Source: Ignavibacteria bacterium | GTDB taxonomy: Bacteria; Bacteroidota; Ignavibacteria; Kapaibacteriales; Kapaibacteriaceae | Length of the DNA: 64,000 nucleotides | NCBI GenBank assembly: GCA_016191145.1 | Contig: JACPPD010000008.1 | Coordinates: 62,001-126,000 of the forward strand | Direction: 5' to 3' | Shown: positions 29,104 to 37,223 of the stretch, in pieces | How the letters are laid out: every line of letters starts with the position of its first letter | Numbering within the stretch: the stretch's first letter is position 1 | Program-made: the position numbers and the translations under genes | The notes under the pieces: model-generated | What the model was told of the DNA's origin: nothing | What the model saw: only the letters and a program-made list of their open reading frames with translations | The model's database searches: none

Positions 29104-29540
29104 CAATTCCTGTAGACGATAATGCCACCATACGAATCGTTGCTGAAACGCAACAACTATTTCGTGTTCGTACGTTTATCCGAAAGCAGATAGCACAACT
29201 TGGTTTTTCGGAATTCGAAGAAAACAACATCGTCCTTGCCGTTGATGAGGCTTGCGCCAACCTCATTCAGCATGCTTATTACAACCAGCGAGATGCATTT
29301 ATAGACTTGCGCGTAATTATCGAACCCGGAGCTGTGAAAGTTGAAATTTCAGACAATGCAGCCCCCTTCAATCCGAGCGATGCCCAGCTCCCTGACATGC
29401 GACAATATTTCGCCGAGCACAGGCATCACGGCCTGGGAATTTTGCTGATGACTCGGGTGATGGATGAGATTGATTACCAACCGGCAGGGAGCGGCTCCAC
29501 GCTGAATACGCTCATCCTCACTAAGCGGCGTACGCATTAA
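29100..29540 (+). CDS. RsbW/SpoIIAB-type serine kinase (GHKL ATPase), anti-sigma factor
   Basis: A 146-residue HATPase_c_2 domain. The N box is VLAVDEACANLIQHAYY (about 43-59), the G1 box VEISDNAAPFNP (about 82) and the G2 region HHGLGILLMTRVMDEIDYQ (about 109). It would phosphorylate the STAS partner and either hold a sigma factor or control another effector. No sigma-factor gene is in the window, so its target is unknown. It is the third gene of the coupled module; its TAA lies inside the 13-nt direct repeat that flanks the next insertion. Confidence 0.9.
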   Translation: MTIPVDDNATIRIVAETQQLFRVRTFIRKQIAQLGFSEFEENNIVLAVDEACANLIQHAYYNQRDAFIDLRVIIEPGAVKVEISDNAAPFNPSDAQLPDMRQYFAEHRHHGLGILLMTRVMDEIDYQPAGSGSTLNTLILTKRRTH

Positions 29541-29809
29541 GCTGTATTGTCTCAGTTTGATGCTCCTCTGGGTTTGAAAGCGTAATGGATTGAAATACAG
29601 CAACTTAAACGCCTTTCGATAAACCTTCCCCGGCAGCATATGCTTCCCGGCATGTTCCCCGGCAGCATAAGCTTCCCGGCATGTTCCCCGGCAGCATATG
29701 CTTCCCGGCATGTTCCCCGGCAGCATATGCCTCCCGGCAAGTTCCCCGGCAGCATATGCCTCCCGGCAAATTCTCGATTTCAAACTGAGACACTATGCAT
29801 TAAGCTGTA
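29534..29809. mobile_element. MITE-like insertion carrying repeat array 2
   Basis: A non-coding segment bounded by 13-nt direct repeats GCATTAAGCTGTA (29534-29546 and 29797-29809) that read like a target-site duplication. Just inside them are 13-nt inverted repeats, TGTCTCAGTTTGA at 29548-29560 and its complement at 29780-29792. The core is the 29-bp array. There is no transposase inside. It separates the kinase gene from ccmC. The left direct repeat contains the kinase stop codon and the right one lies just before ccmC. That it moved as a unit is inference; the repeats themselves are seen directly. Confidence 0.55.
29628..29772. repeat. 29-bp tandem repeat array 2 (5 units)
   Basis: Five contiguous 29-bp units of the same family as array 1 (13252-13368), in the same orientation. 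They vary mainly at the centre (CATATGCTT, CATAAGCTT, CATATGCCT) and in the last two units (CCCGGCAAG, CCCGGCAAA). Both arrays are preceded by AAACCTTCC. Long minus-strand frames through the array (Cys/Arg/Gly-rich) are repeat artefacts because the period is 29. Confidence 0.95.
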
Positions 29810-29821
29810 ATTTTGCTCGAT

Positions 29822-30877
29822 ATGAAGTTTCTGATAATGCTTGCCGCAACAGCGGCAGGCATATTCCTTGGAATGCGTCCGCGAATCGACGTGCCGCGGC
29901 CGTCATGGTGGATGTGGCTGGCAATAGCGTGCACAACACTTACAATCCTGCTTGGACTTGTGCCGCCAATCGGTGGGACGTTTACCGATGTAGTGATTAC
30001 GAACCGGATGGATTCTTCAAAGGTTATTCCCTGGTACGCGCACGTGGAAAGCGGTGGAACTGCGTCCGACGGCTGGGTACTGATGAGCGACGTCCGTGAT
30101 CGGCGCGTTCTGGTAGGTGTTGCGGCAAGCACAGGACTTGAAAGTACACTTGAGTCAATGGCAGGGAAGGCAGTCATCATATCTGTACAGCGCCATGGCG
30201 ATGACTTACACGCTCGTGCTGTGGAAGGGGGCTCTGTAGTTGTTGATCCAATTTTGACGCTTCCATACATCGTAGGTCTCGAAGAACGTGCACGCCTGAT
30301 CTTCTTTCACGTTCCCTTATCGTGGGTTGCAACGGTTGCCTATCTCATCTCCATGATTTTTGCCGTCCTCTTTATGCGAAAGCGTTCGCTTGAATACGAT
30401 ACCCGATCGATGGCGGCAGCCAGTGTTGGCACTCTTTATGCAGTTCTCGCAACAATAACCGGCGCTGTGTGGGCACGTTTTAATTGGGGATCGTTTTGGA
30501 ATTGGGATCCGCGGGAGACTTCAATCTTTCTCCTGCTGCTTGTGTACTTCGCGTACTTTTTGCTGAGAGGGTCTATCGACGATCCGGTTCGGCGCGCCCG
30601 CCTGAGTTCAGCGTATTCGATTGTTGCTTTCGTAACCGTTCCATTTTTGGTTTTCATTTTGCCGCGGCTGATGCCTGGTCTGCATCCCGGAAGCGCCGAC
30701 GATGTGAACGCAGGCCCCTTACTAAGCCCGAAATCTGATGCTATCAACGTCACAAAACAACTCCTATTTGGGCTGGCCTTATTTTCCTTCACGCTATTAT
30801 TCTTCTGGCTCATGAGTCTTCGCATTCGTCTCGAAGCGCTTTCCCGCCAATTATCCATGGTACATCGGTATGATTGA
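29822..30877 (+). CDS. ccmC: Cytochrome c maturation haem-handling protein CcmC, with enlarged periplasmic loop
   Basis: 351 residues from the ATG at 29822 (a TTG three codons earlier is less likely). The CcmC core begins near 155 with RLIFFHVPLSW, holding the conserved HVP histidine, and contains the tryptophan-rich WGSFWNWDPRETS (about 221-233) plus further TMs. E. coli CcmC is about 245 residues. Here the loop between the first core TM (WWMWLAIACTTLTILLG) and HVP is expanded to about 100 residues of soluble, beta-looking sequence, and there is one extra N-terminal hydrophobic segment. It delivers haem to CcmE at the periplasmic face. TAATTTTG at 29808-29815 could be a -7 box giving a near-leaderless mRNA. 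It overlaps ccmD by 8 nt. Confidence 0.85.
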   Translation: MKFLIMLAATAAGIFLGMRPRIDVPRPSWWMWLAIACTTLTILLGLVPPIGGTFTDVVITNRMDSSKVIPWYAHVESGGTASDGWVLMSDVRDRRVLVGVAASTGLESTLESMAGKAVIISVQRHGDDLHARAVEGGSVVVDPILTLPYIVGLEERARLIFFHVPLSWVATVAYLISMIFAVLFMRKRSLEYDTRSMAAASVGTLYAVLATITGAVWARFNWGSFWNWDPRETSIFLLLLVYFAYFLLRGSIDDPVRRARLSSAYSIVAFVTVPFLVFILPRLMPGLHPGSADDVNAGPLLSPKSDAINVTKQLLFGLALFSFTLLFFWLMSLRIRLEALSRQLSMVHRYD

Positions 30878-31025
30878 TTTCCTTACTTTGAATGCTCTCT
30901 ACGTTGTGCTGATTTGCGCTCTCATCATCTGGGCAGGTATTGCTTTTTATCTGTTGCGTGTCGACCGTAAGATTTCTCAACTAGAGCGCCGTCTGAATCG
31001 TTATACGGAGTCAAAAAAATCATGA
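30870..31025 (+). CDS. ccmD: Small CcmD-like haem exporter subunit (51 aa)
   Basis: A short gene read directly from the sequence: ATG at 30870, 51 residues, TGA at 31023-31025. One TM (NALYVVLICALIIWAGIAF) is followed by a basic/coiled cytoplasmic tail (RVDRKISQLERRLNRY). Size, topology and position between ccmC and ccmE match CcmD, which is poorly conserved in sequence. It overlaps ccmC by 8 nt and ccmE by 4 nt (ATGA). Confidence 0.8.
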   Translation: MIDFLTLNALYVVLICALIIWAGIAFYLLRVDRKISQLERRLNRYTESKKS

Positions 31026-31408
31026 AAGTACGATACCTCATCGGAATTGGCGCAGTCGCAATCCTGTTCGTTATCGGATACTTTGCTCTCGTCTCGAGCA
31101 CGGTTCAGTATGCTGATTTGGATAGGGCAGAGCGTCTTGGAAAGACGGTACAAGTAGTCGGCACATGGGTTTCTGAAAAGGGCAGTTCGTACGATGCGCA
31201 ATCAAATACTTTTCGGTTTGTGCTTCAGGACGAAAAGGGTCGGCGCATACCGGTTGAATTGAACGGCGCGAAACCAAATAATTTTGAAATAGCCGTTAGC
31301 GTAGTCGTTAAGGGTCAGGTCGATAACGGAGTTCTGAAAGCGTCGAACATCCTGACCAAATGTCCATCCAAATACGAAGCACAAGCCAAGGATCCTGCAA
31401 CAATTTAA
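31022..31408 (+). CDS. ccmE: Haem chaperone CcmE, CxxxY variant
   Basis: 128 residues: an N-terminal TM anchor (about 4-24), then an OB-fold (GKTVQVVGTWV, FRFVLQDEKGRRIPVELNG, VSVVVKGQV, VLKASNILTKCPSKYEAQ). The covalent haem-binding residue is normally His in HxxxY; here it is Cys114 with Tyr118 (CPSKY), the CxxxY form known from some archaea and Desulfovibrio. Charged C-terminal residues follow. It is directly behind ccmD and ahead of a second OB-fold protein. Confidence 0.85.
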   Translation: MKVRYLIGIGAVAILFVIGYFALVSSTVQYADLDRAERLGKTVQVVGTWVSEKGSSYDAQSNTFRFVLQDEKGRRIPVELNGAKPNNFEIAVSVVVKGQVDNGVLKASNILTKCPSKYEAQAKDPATI

Positions 31409-31759
31409 ATGCTAAGAAAAGTTATAATCGTTTCGCTTGTCCTTGTTGTCCCACTTGCGTTTTACATCGCAGCACAGTATGGACAACTTTCCGAAGTATC
31501 GTTTAATGAGGCTATAACGAAGACCGTTACGGAAGTGGAAGGGGATCAGGCGCCCAAGGTAATTGTTGTGTCTACAATTCAGCAAGTTGGCGGAGCCGAT
31601 CTTATCTGTACCGATGCAGTGGGGCAGTCCTTTAACGTTAACTTTACAGGCAGCGAGCCAAAAGTGCCGTTTATTCCAGGGCAAACCGTTCGGTTTGTGG
31701 GGCACGTTCACGGTGCAGACCCATACTACTTCCACGCTACACAGGTATACAGCCGATGA
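31409..31759 (+). CDS. Second CcmE-like OB-fold protein without the haem-binding motif
   Basis: 116 residues, starting immediately after the ccmE stop. An N-terminal membrane anchor (KVIIVSLVLVVPLAFYIAA) is followed by a CcmE-like strand pattern (KVIVVSTIQQVGG, FNVNFTGSEPKVPFIPGQ, TVRFVGHVHG, FHATQVYSR). Neither HxxxY nor CxxxY follows the last strand, so it cannot bind haem in the usual way. It overlaps ccmF by 4 nt. It may be a divergent ccmE paralogue acting with CcmF, or a structural subunit; its function is unknown. Confidence 0.7.
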   Translation: MLRKVIIVSLVLVVPLAFYIAAQYGQLSEVSFNEAITKTVTEVEGDQAPKVIVVSTIQQVGGADLICTDAVGQSFNVNFTGSEPKVPFIPGQTVRFVGHVHGADPYYFHATQVYSR

Positions 31760-34041
31760 CTGGTCAGTATCTCATTCACCTCCTATTCGGACTTTCTGTT
31801 ACGAGTACGGTTCTCTATTGGCTGTCTTGGAAACGCTCCGATGAACGGTTCCTGCGCGTTGCCAGGGTGTTGTTCTCACTCGTCTCGCTGTTGCTAATTA
31901 CCTCTGCATCGCTGCTTATCGTCGAAATCGTCCGCCACCGATTCGAATACACCTACGTATACAGCTACTCCTCCGTCAATCTGCCCCTTCACTTACTCAT
32001 TGCAAGTTTTTACTCCGGTCAGGAAGGGAGCTTTCTATTGTGGGCAATGCTTGTTTCCATCATCGGCGTGGCGCTGATACCGTACTCGAGAAAACACCAG
32101 TACGAAGGGCAGGCGATGACGATATACGGATTGATATTATCGTTTTTGACGTTACTGCTCATTGCAAAGAATCCCTTCTCATTTTATTGGGAGACCTTCG
32201 CCCCTCAGGGCATCACGATGGCAGATGTGCCGGCGGACGGACGCGGCCTTAACCCACTGCTGCACAATGCCTGGATCACAATCCATCCGCCCATCTTATT
32301 CACAGGCTTCGCTGCAATGTCGGTAAGCTTTGCCTTTGCCATGGCTGGTCTCATCAAGCGCGATTATCATCGGTGGATTGGGATTGCCCTGCCGTGGACG
32401 CTGTTCGCGACCGCAATACTCGGTTTTGGAATCATGTTAGGGGGCTTTTGGGCGTATGAAACATTGGGGTGGGGAGGATTCTGGGGCTGGGATCCCGTAG
32501 AAAATTCTTCGCTCATACCATGGCTTGTAAGTGTAGGTCTTGTGCACACAATGCTGGTGCAAAAACGGACGCATGGGCTGGTGAAAACCAACATGGCGCT
32601 TGCTATAGGGACGTTCGTCATGGTCCTATACTCAACATTTTTAACACGCAGTGGCGTCTTGGGCGACACTTCCGTGCATTCGTTTGTTGATCCGGGAAAA
32701 TTTGCCTTTTGGATTCTTCTGGCATTCATGCTTGCCTTTACTGTCCTTGGCGCAGTGATGCTTATTGCGCGACGCAACGACATGAATATCAACCGGAAAG
32801 AGTTTACTCCTAAGTCGCGGGAATTCATGATGTCGATAGGCGCTGCACTTGTTATGGCAAGCGCCTTGTTTGTAACCGTCGGCACATCGTGGCCAGTGTT
32901 TATGGAAATCATCAACCAGCCGAAGGTCGCAGTAGCTACAGACTTTTACAACCGAATCCATATCATCCTTGTACCGCTCATCCTTATTACAAACGGGCTT
33001 GCGCTGCTCGTTCAATGGCGGCATACATCGGGTAATGTGTTCGTTAAAAACGTCCTTTGGTCTGCTGGTATTTCGCTTGTTCTCACCGTCGGCGTAGTTA
33101 TGCTTGGCATTCGCGACGTACCGTTTATTGCTTTATCGGCGTGTGCATGGTTTTCGCTTATCATAAACGCACAAATCGGGTTCAGGCTTATGCGCCGATC
33201 GGCTTCAATGGCTGGCGCTTACATTTCACACCTCGGAATTGCGGTTCTGATGTTCGGAATCATTGCATCTTCGGCGTATACGAAAACTTATCATGCAACT
33301 CTCGTGGAGGGCGTCCCGCAGAAGGTTGGTGAGTTCACGCTGACGTTTCTTGGCAGGGAGCAGATTGAAAAGTATTATACCGATCGGGAGAAATATCGGT
33401 ATAACGTCAGGGTCGAGCACGCTTCAGAAAACGTCGACGTTGCATCCGTTCTGTATTGGAGCGACTTCAATCGGCGTGAAAGCGCATTCCTGGAACCGGG
33501 AATCAGATGGGGAATTGTTAATGATCTTTACATTTCTCCCAAAGCTACAGACCACGAGCAAGTAATGAACTCAACAGCTGTGATGAGAGGCGGAACAATC
33601 CAAAATCCGCTGGACTCACTCATGTCAATTACTCTTGAACGTTTTACGACTCCTGTGGAGGAAGGCACAAACGCCGATGGAACCATGAACATGGGAGCTG
33701 TGCTGCATATTGCCGACACCACGATGAGGGCGCTCACCAAGGTATCGATGCATGGCGGGAAGCCTGCATTTGAGCCAGTATGGACAAGGCTTCCAAATTC
33801 AAAGATCGAAGTTGGTCTGACGGCTATTGTCCGCAATAACGACGATCCAACCAAGTCAACAGGCGAATTGTCGTTTAGAGACACTGGAAAGCCCCTTCCC
33901 AAACCGCGCGAAATTTATACTGTTGATTTTTCCGTAAAGCCCCTGATCTCTCTTGTCTGGATTGGAGTGATTACCATGGTAGCGGGCTTTGTGTTTTCAA
34001 TAGTTCGATATGCAAAGCTTGAAGATCGCACTGCCGTCTAG
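31756..34041 (+). CDS. ccmF: Cytochrome c haem lyase subunit CcmF
   Basis: 761-residue polytopic protein that ligates haem to apocytochrome c. It carries the signature WGGFWGWDPVENSSLIPW (about 237-254), the upstream GSFLLWAM and NAWITIHPPILFTGF segments with a conserved HPP histidine, and many TMs to about 510, then a periplasmic domain (about 515-730) before the last TM. The length is slightly above E. coli CcmF. The operon lacks ccmA, ccmB, ccmG and ccmH, which must lie elsewhere. Confidence 0.93.
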   Translation: MTGQYLIHLLFGLSVTSTVLYWLSWKRSDERFLRVARVLFSLVSLLLITSASLLIVEIVRHRFEYTYVYSYSSVNLPLHLLIASFYSGQEGSFLLWAMLVSIIGVALIPYSRKHQYEGQAMTIYGLILSFLTLLLIAKNPFSFYWETFAPQGITMADVPADGRGLNPLLHNAWITIHPPILFTGFAAMSVSFAFAMAGLIKRDYHRWIGIALPWTLFATAILGFGIMLGGFWAYETLGWGGFWGWDPVENSSLIPWLVSVGLVHTMLVQKRTHGLVKTNMALAIGTFVMVLYSTFLTRSGVLGDTSVHSFVDPGKFAFWILLAFMLAFTVLGAVMLIARRNDMNINRKEFTPKSREFMMSIGAALVMASALFVTVGTSWPVFMEIINQPKVAVATDFYNRIHIILVPLILITNGLALLVQWRHTSGNVFVKNVLWSAGISLVLTVGVVMLGIRDVPFIALSACAWFSLIINAQIGFRLMRRSASMAGAYISHLGIAVLMFGIIASSAYTKTYHATLVEGVPQKVGEFTLTFLGREQIEKYYTDREKYRYNVRVEHASENVDVASVLYWSDFNRRESAFLEPGIRWGIVNDLYISPKATDHEQVMNSTAVMRGGTIQNPLDSLMSITLERFTTPVEEGTNADGTMNMGAVLHIADTTMRALTKVSMHGGKPAFEPVWTRLPNSKIEVGLTAIVRNNDDPTKSTGELSFRDTGKPLPKPREIYTVDFSVKPLISLVWIGVITMVAGFVFSIVRYAKLEDRTAV

Positions 34042-34068
34042 GTGCATTTGAGCCAGTTGTTGGCCAAG

Positions 34069-35187
34069 TTATCGCGTTTTGTATTCGTTAATTGTACGTT
34101 GGCACAATTCAAGCATTTCGTTCGCGCTTGTCTCCCAGGAAAACCGTTTAGCCCATTCAACAGCGCCTTGGCTAAGAGCCCTGCGCTCGTCTGCGTGCTT
34201 TAAGATGTGCAGCAAAGCCGATCCCAACTGGGGAATGTTGCCATATTCATACAGAATACCGGAGGTTCCGCTGCTTACAGAATCGCGCAAGCCGGGTACA
34301 TTGGCGCTAATAACAGGTGTTCCGCATGCATTGGCTTCGATGTTTGTAATTCCCCACCCTTCTTTTACAGACGTGTTCACAACAACATGTGCACGTGATA
34401 GATAGCGGATTTTCTCTTCATCAGAAACGTATCCATGAAACATAACTGCATCGTCGAGGTTAAGCTGAATCGCGAGGTTGCGGAGTTCCTGAAGTTCATC
34501 ACCTGTTCCAAGTATTTCAAGCACAGCATCGGGCAGCTCTTTGCGAACGCTATCAAAGGCACGGATCAGATGGTCAACAGATTTATATTTTTTCAACCTA
34601 CCGAAATACACAACTGTTGGCTTCACTGCCTTTTCCGATACCACCATGGGGAAGGCCTCGGGAGTGATTGCATTGTAAATCACAGATATACGGCTGGATA
34701 GCAGTCCTCGCTCAATGCATTCATCGCGCGAACTCTGTGATACCGTGCAGATGTTGGTATTACGGTAAACCGATGCAATTTTATTCTCGAAAAAGTGCAC
34801 ATAACTACCGGCAAGTTTTCCAGCCTCGGAATAAATGCTTTGACCGAAAAAATGATGAACTATTCCGAGAATTGGTCGTTTGATATAAAGGGGCGTTAGA
34901 AACGGAATCTTGTTGATGTCGTCGATAACGATGTCGGGTGAATATTTCTGACGATGCTGCAGCCACCAAAGCGGAACGCTATAGTTAAACGTTAGCCGAC
35001 TGCCAACCCTAACAATATTGATGTTATCAATTACTTCACTGACAGGTGCGCCGCGATAGCGGCAGCAAACAAGCATGACTTCATGACCCATTCGGGCTAT
35101 TCGCCCGAATATCTCGTGTAAATGCACCTCGGCCCCGCCGGCCTGAGGATGCGTCCGATCCTGCCAATTAAAAATCAGCAGCTTCAT
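34069..35187 (-). CDS. Glycosyltransferase family 4
   Basis: 372-residue GT-B glycosyltransferase. The N-terminal acceptor half has HPQAGGAEVHLHEIFGRIA (about 13-31) and the C-terminal half has VVYFGRLKKYKSVDHLIRAF, LEILGTGDEL, VNTSVKEGWGITNIEANACG and TPVISANVPGLRDSV. These include the EGWGITNIEA nucleotide-sugar motif. It is the last gene of a three-gene minus-strand operon; its ATG overlaps the OmpA-gene stop by one base (TAATG), implying translational coupling. A role in glycosylating the exported envelope proteins of this operon is possible but unproven. Confidence 0.88.
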   Translation of the reverse strand: MKLLIFNWQDRTHPQAGGAEVHLHEIFGRIARMGHEVMLVCCRYRGAPVSEVIDNINIVRVGSRLTFNYSVPLWWLQHRQKYSPDIVIDDINKIPFLTPLYIKRPILGIVHHFFGQSIYSEAGKLAGSYVHFFENKIASVYRNTNICTVSQSSRDECIERGLLSSRISVIYNAITPEAFPMVVSEKAVKPTVVYFGRLKKYKSVDHLIRAFDSVRKELPDAVLEILGTGDELQELRNLAIQLNLDDAVMFHGYVSDEEKIRYLSRAHVVVNTSVKEGWGITNIEANACGTPVISANVPGLRDSVSSGTSGILYEYGNIPQLGSALLHILKHADERRALSQGAVEWAKRFSWETSANEMLELCQRTINEYKTR

Positions 35188-37223
35188 TAACGACGTTGAG
35201 TTTCGACGACTACCTCTACAGTTCGCGAATAAAAGCGTCCTTCGGGCAAATCATTGTCGTACTGAGGCAGCGCTTCGCCAACGCCTCGAGCTACCGATTC
35301 CGGCTGACCCAGCTCCCGTGCAACACTCTTTGCGCGCTGATCGCTGAGTCGAAGATTCAAATCGTCGTCGCCCGTCTTATCGGTATAACCAACGATGCTC
35401 ACTGTGGCGCCCGGTACGATACGCTTCTTAATCTCGCCAACGACTCTTTTATGCTCATCTGTAAGATCAGACTTGCCAAAGCCAAACAGGATGAGTGAGT
35501 ACCTGTCTATGCTCTTATCGACACCGCCTGATTTCGATTTGTCGTCGAGCGTAATTTCATTCAGGGCAATCGAGCGCGATGTTGATGGGATCACTGCGCC
35601 ACTCGAGTCACGAACTGCGAGCATTGTTCTCATCTCCGTTGAGCCGCGCGGAATAAATACCATGCGTTCGCTAATGTTCCACTCCAATGACGGTGGGACT
35701 GGATCCGGACCGTGAAAAGTCTTGATAAGCCTATCGTTAACTGAAACAAACACAGTCCACGATGCAATGGGAACTCTGGGATCGATTGACGGCTGAATTT
35801 TTAAACCAGCCGGATTGGGCAACCGCAAGGTATCCACCGATTCTACAGGTGCGAGGATGCTAACGTCGCTTGATGAAATCTCCACCCTTCTGTTCTCGGC
35901 CCGCCCGTCGGCTGTAACTGTATTCGATGCATTCTCCGGTGTGGAGCGTGCAACAACAGTAATTCTGTCGGCGCTGATATCCCACGTATCCGTGAGGTAC
36001 AACTGAACTGCGTCGGCCCGACTCCGAGCCAAGCCTGCACCCTTATCTGCTTCACTTTCATCAATGTAACCAGACACAGTGATGGTTGCACCGGGATTGT
36101 CCTTCATTCGTTTCCCAACAACGTTCAGCACGTGATAGTAAGTATTGATAGCATCGATGTTATAAAAGTTATTCATGCTGAAGTCGCTCACCAGATCTGA
36201 TCTGAGTGACCTATATCGAGTTGGAATCTCTGACGATCCGTGATCAAAGAACACATAGGGGAGCAGTGGACGAATCCTTGTAGACACAAACTCTTCAATA
36301 CGAATTGCCGACACAGGCGTGACCCTTCCGTCGGAAGACAAACCGCTTACGCTCAGGTTAGAGGTAAATGCAACACCAGGGTCGCCCTTGGAAGGGGGCG
36401 TGATAGTCCGCGCAAAATCGTACAGCTCGAGTTCAGAAAGTGTGTCTACAATTGCCGGAGGAATAAACGAAAACGCGAGTCCTGCGCGGATGTGTTGTGC
36501 CGACCAGGAGATGCCGCTTACAAGGTCCAGTGGCGAGAGCGTAAGTAACACCTCAGGACTAATGAATGCAGTGCGCTCAGCATTGAGGGGAAGATCGTAC
36601 GTGGCGCCTAAGGACAAGCCAATGCCTAAGGAACTGGCATTGGGTACCTTGCCGCTCAATGCATTTCGCTGGCGAGAGTTGGTGGAGAACACTGCATCAG
36701 AGGGTTCAACGAGAGTTTCAACTTGGTCGTATGTGGACGAAAAAATGTACCCCGCTGTGATGCCCCCTAACAATGAAAAATCTTTAGAAAGACGATAGCC
36801 GATAAGCGGCTCGATGCTGATTTGAGTAAACGAAGCATTTAGATCGTGTTGGAGAGTTGCTGTGGCAGGACCTCCCTGCAGGTCTACAATGGGTTGTGTT
36901 TGTGTTTCGGAGAACGATGCGCCAAACGACCAGTAATGCATTCTAACGTGCAGGGAAAGCGATTCGCTCAGCGGGTCTATAAAACTCACACCTCCAAGCC
37001 AGCCTAGGTCTGCATCGCCCGTGAATCCAGGACAACAGTTTGGTATGCCTGGCAACTGGCTGAACGAAGCAATGTTCAGCGTATAATCAACATTACCGAA
37101 TATTCCGAAGCGTGACTTTCCTACAGTGGACTGTTGAACCTGAGCTTCTACCGTCCTTAGTGAAAAAGCTGCAACAATGATCAAGATTGCGAGGCGGGCC
37201 GAGGATTGTAAAGATGTTTTCAT
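35187..37223 (-). CDS. Outer-membrane protein with two OmpA-like domains (copy 1)
   Basis: 678 residues. The signal peptide (1-27) is followed by a beta-barrel-like region with paired cysteines (PNCCPGFTGDADLG near 62-75), then an OmpA/peptidoglycan-binding domain (about 330-450: FFDHGSSEIPTRY, SGYIDESEADKG, LARSRADAVQLYL, ENRRVEIS). A linker domain follows, and a second OmpA-like half (about 590-678: LILFGFGKSDLTDEHK, IVGYTDKTGDDDLN, LSDQRAKSVARELG). It is paralogous to the protein at 41603-43621. Start and stop overlap neighbouring genes by one base (TAATG), so it is coupled to the giant VWA gene and the glycosyltransferase. Confidence 0.85.
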   Translation of the reverse strand: MKTSLQSSARLAILIIVAAFSLRTVEAQVQQSTVGKSRFGIFGNVDYTLNIASFSQLPGIPNCCPGFTGDADLGWLGGVSFIDPLSESLSLHVRMHYWSFGASFSETQTQPIVDLQGGPATATLQHDLNASFTQISIEPLIGYRLSKDFSLLGGITAGYIFSSTYDQVETLVEPSDAVFSTNSRQRNALSGKVPNASSLGIGLSLGATYDLPLNAERTAFISPEVLLTLSPLDLVSGISWSAQHIRAGLAFSFIPPAIVDTLSELELYDFARTITPPSKGDPGVAFTSNLSVSGLSSDGRVTPVSAIRIEEFVSTRIRPLLPYVFFDHGSSEIPTRYRSLRSDLVSDFSMNNFYNIDAINTYYHVLNVVGKRMKDNPGATITVSGYIDESEADKGAGLARSRADAVQLYLTDTWDISADRITVVARSTPENASNTVTADGRAENRRVEISSSDVSILAPVESVDTLRLPNPAGLKIQPSIDPRVPIASWTVFVSVNDRLIKTFHGPDPVPPSLEWNISERMVFIPRGSTEMRTMLAVRDSSGAVIPSTSRSIALNEITLDDKSKSGGVDKSIDRYSLILFGFGKSDLTDEHKRVVGEIKKRIVPGATVSIVGYTDKTGDDDLNLRLSDQRAKSVARELGQPESVARGVGEALPQYDNDLPEGRFYSRTVEVVVETQRR

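Noticed and set aside
29628-29772. Possible CRISPR array (array 2)
   Set aside because: No spacers between units; variation is within the unit itself; no cas genes.
29349-29793. Minus-strand frames rich in Cys/Arg/Gly (up to 144 aa) through repeat array 2
   Set aside because: They come from translating the 29-bp repeat; the period is not a multiple of three, several frames give the same motifs, and one overlaps the kinase gene.
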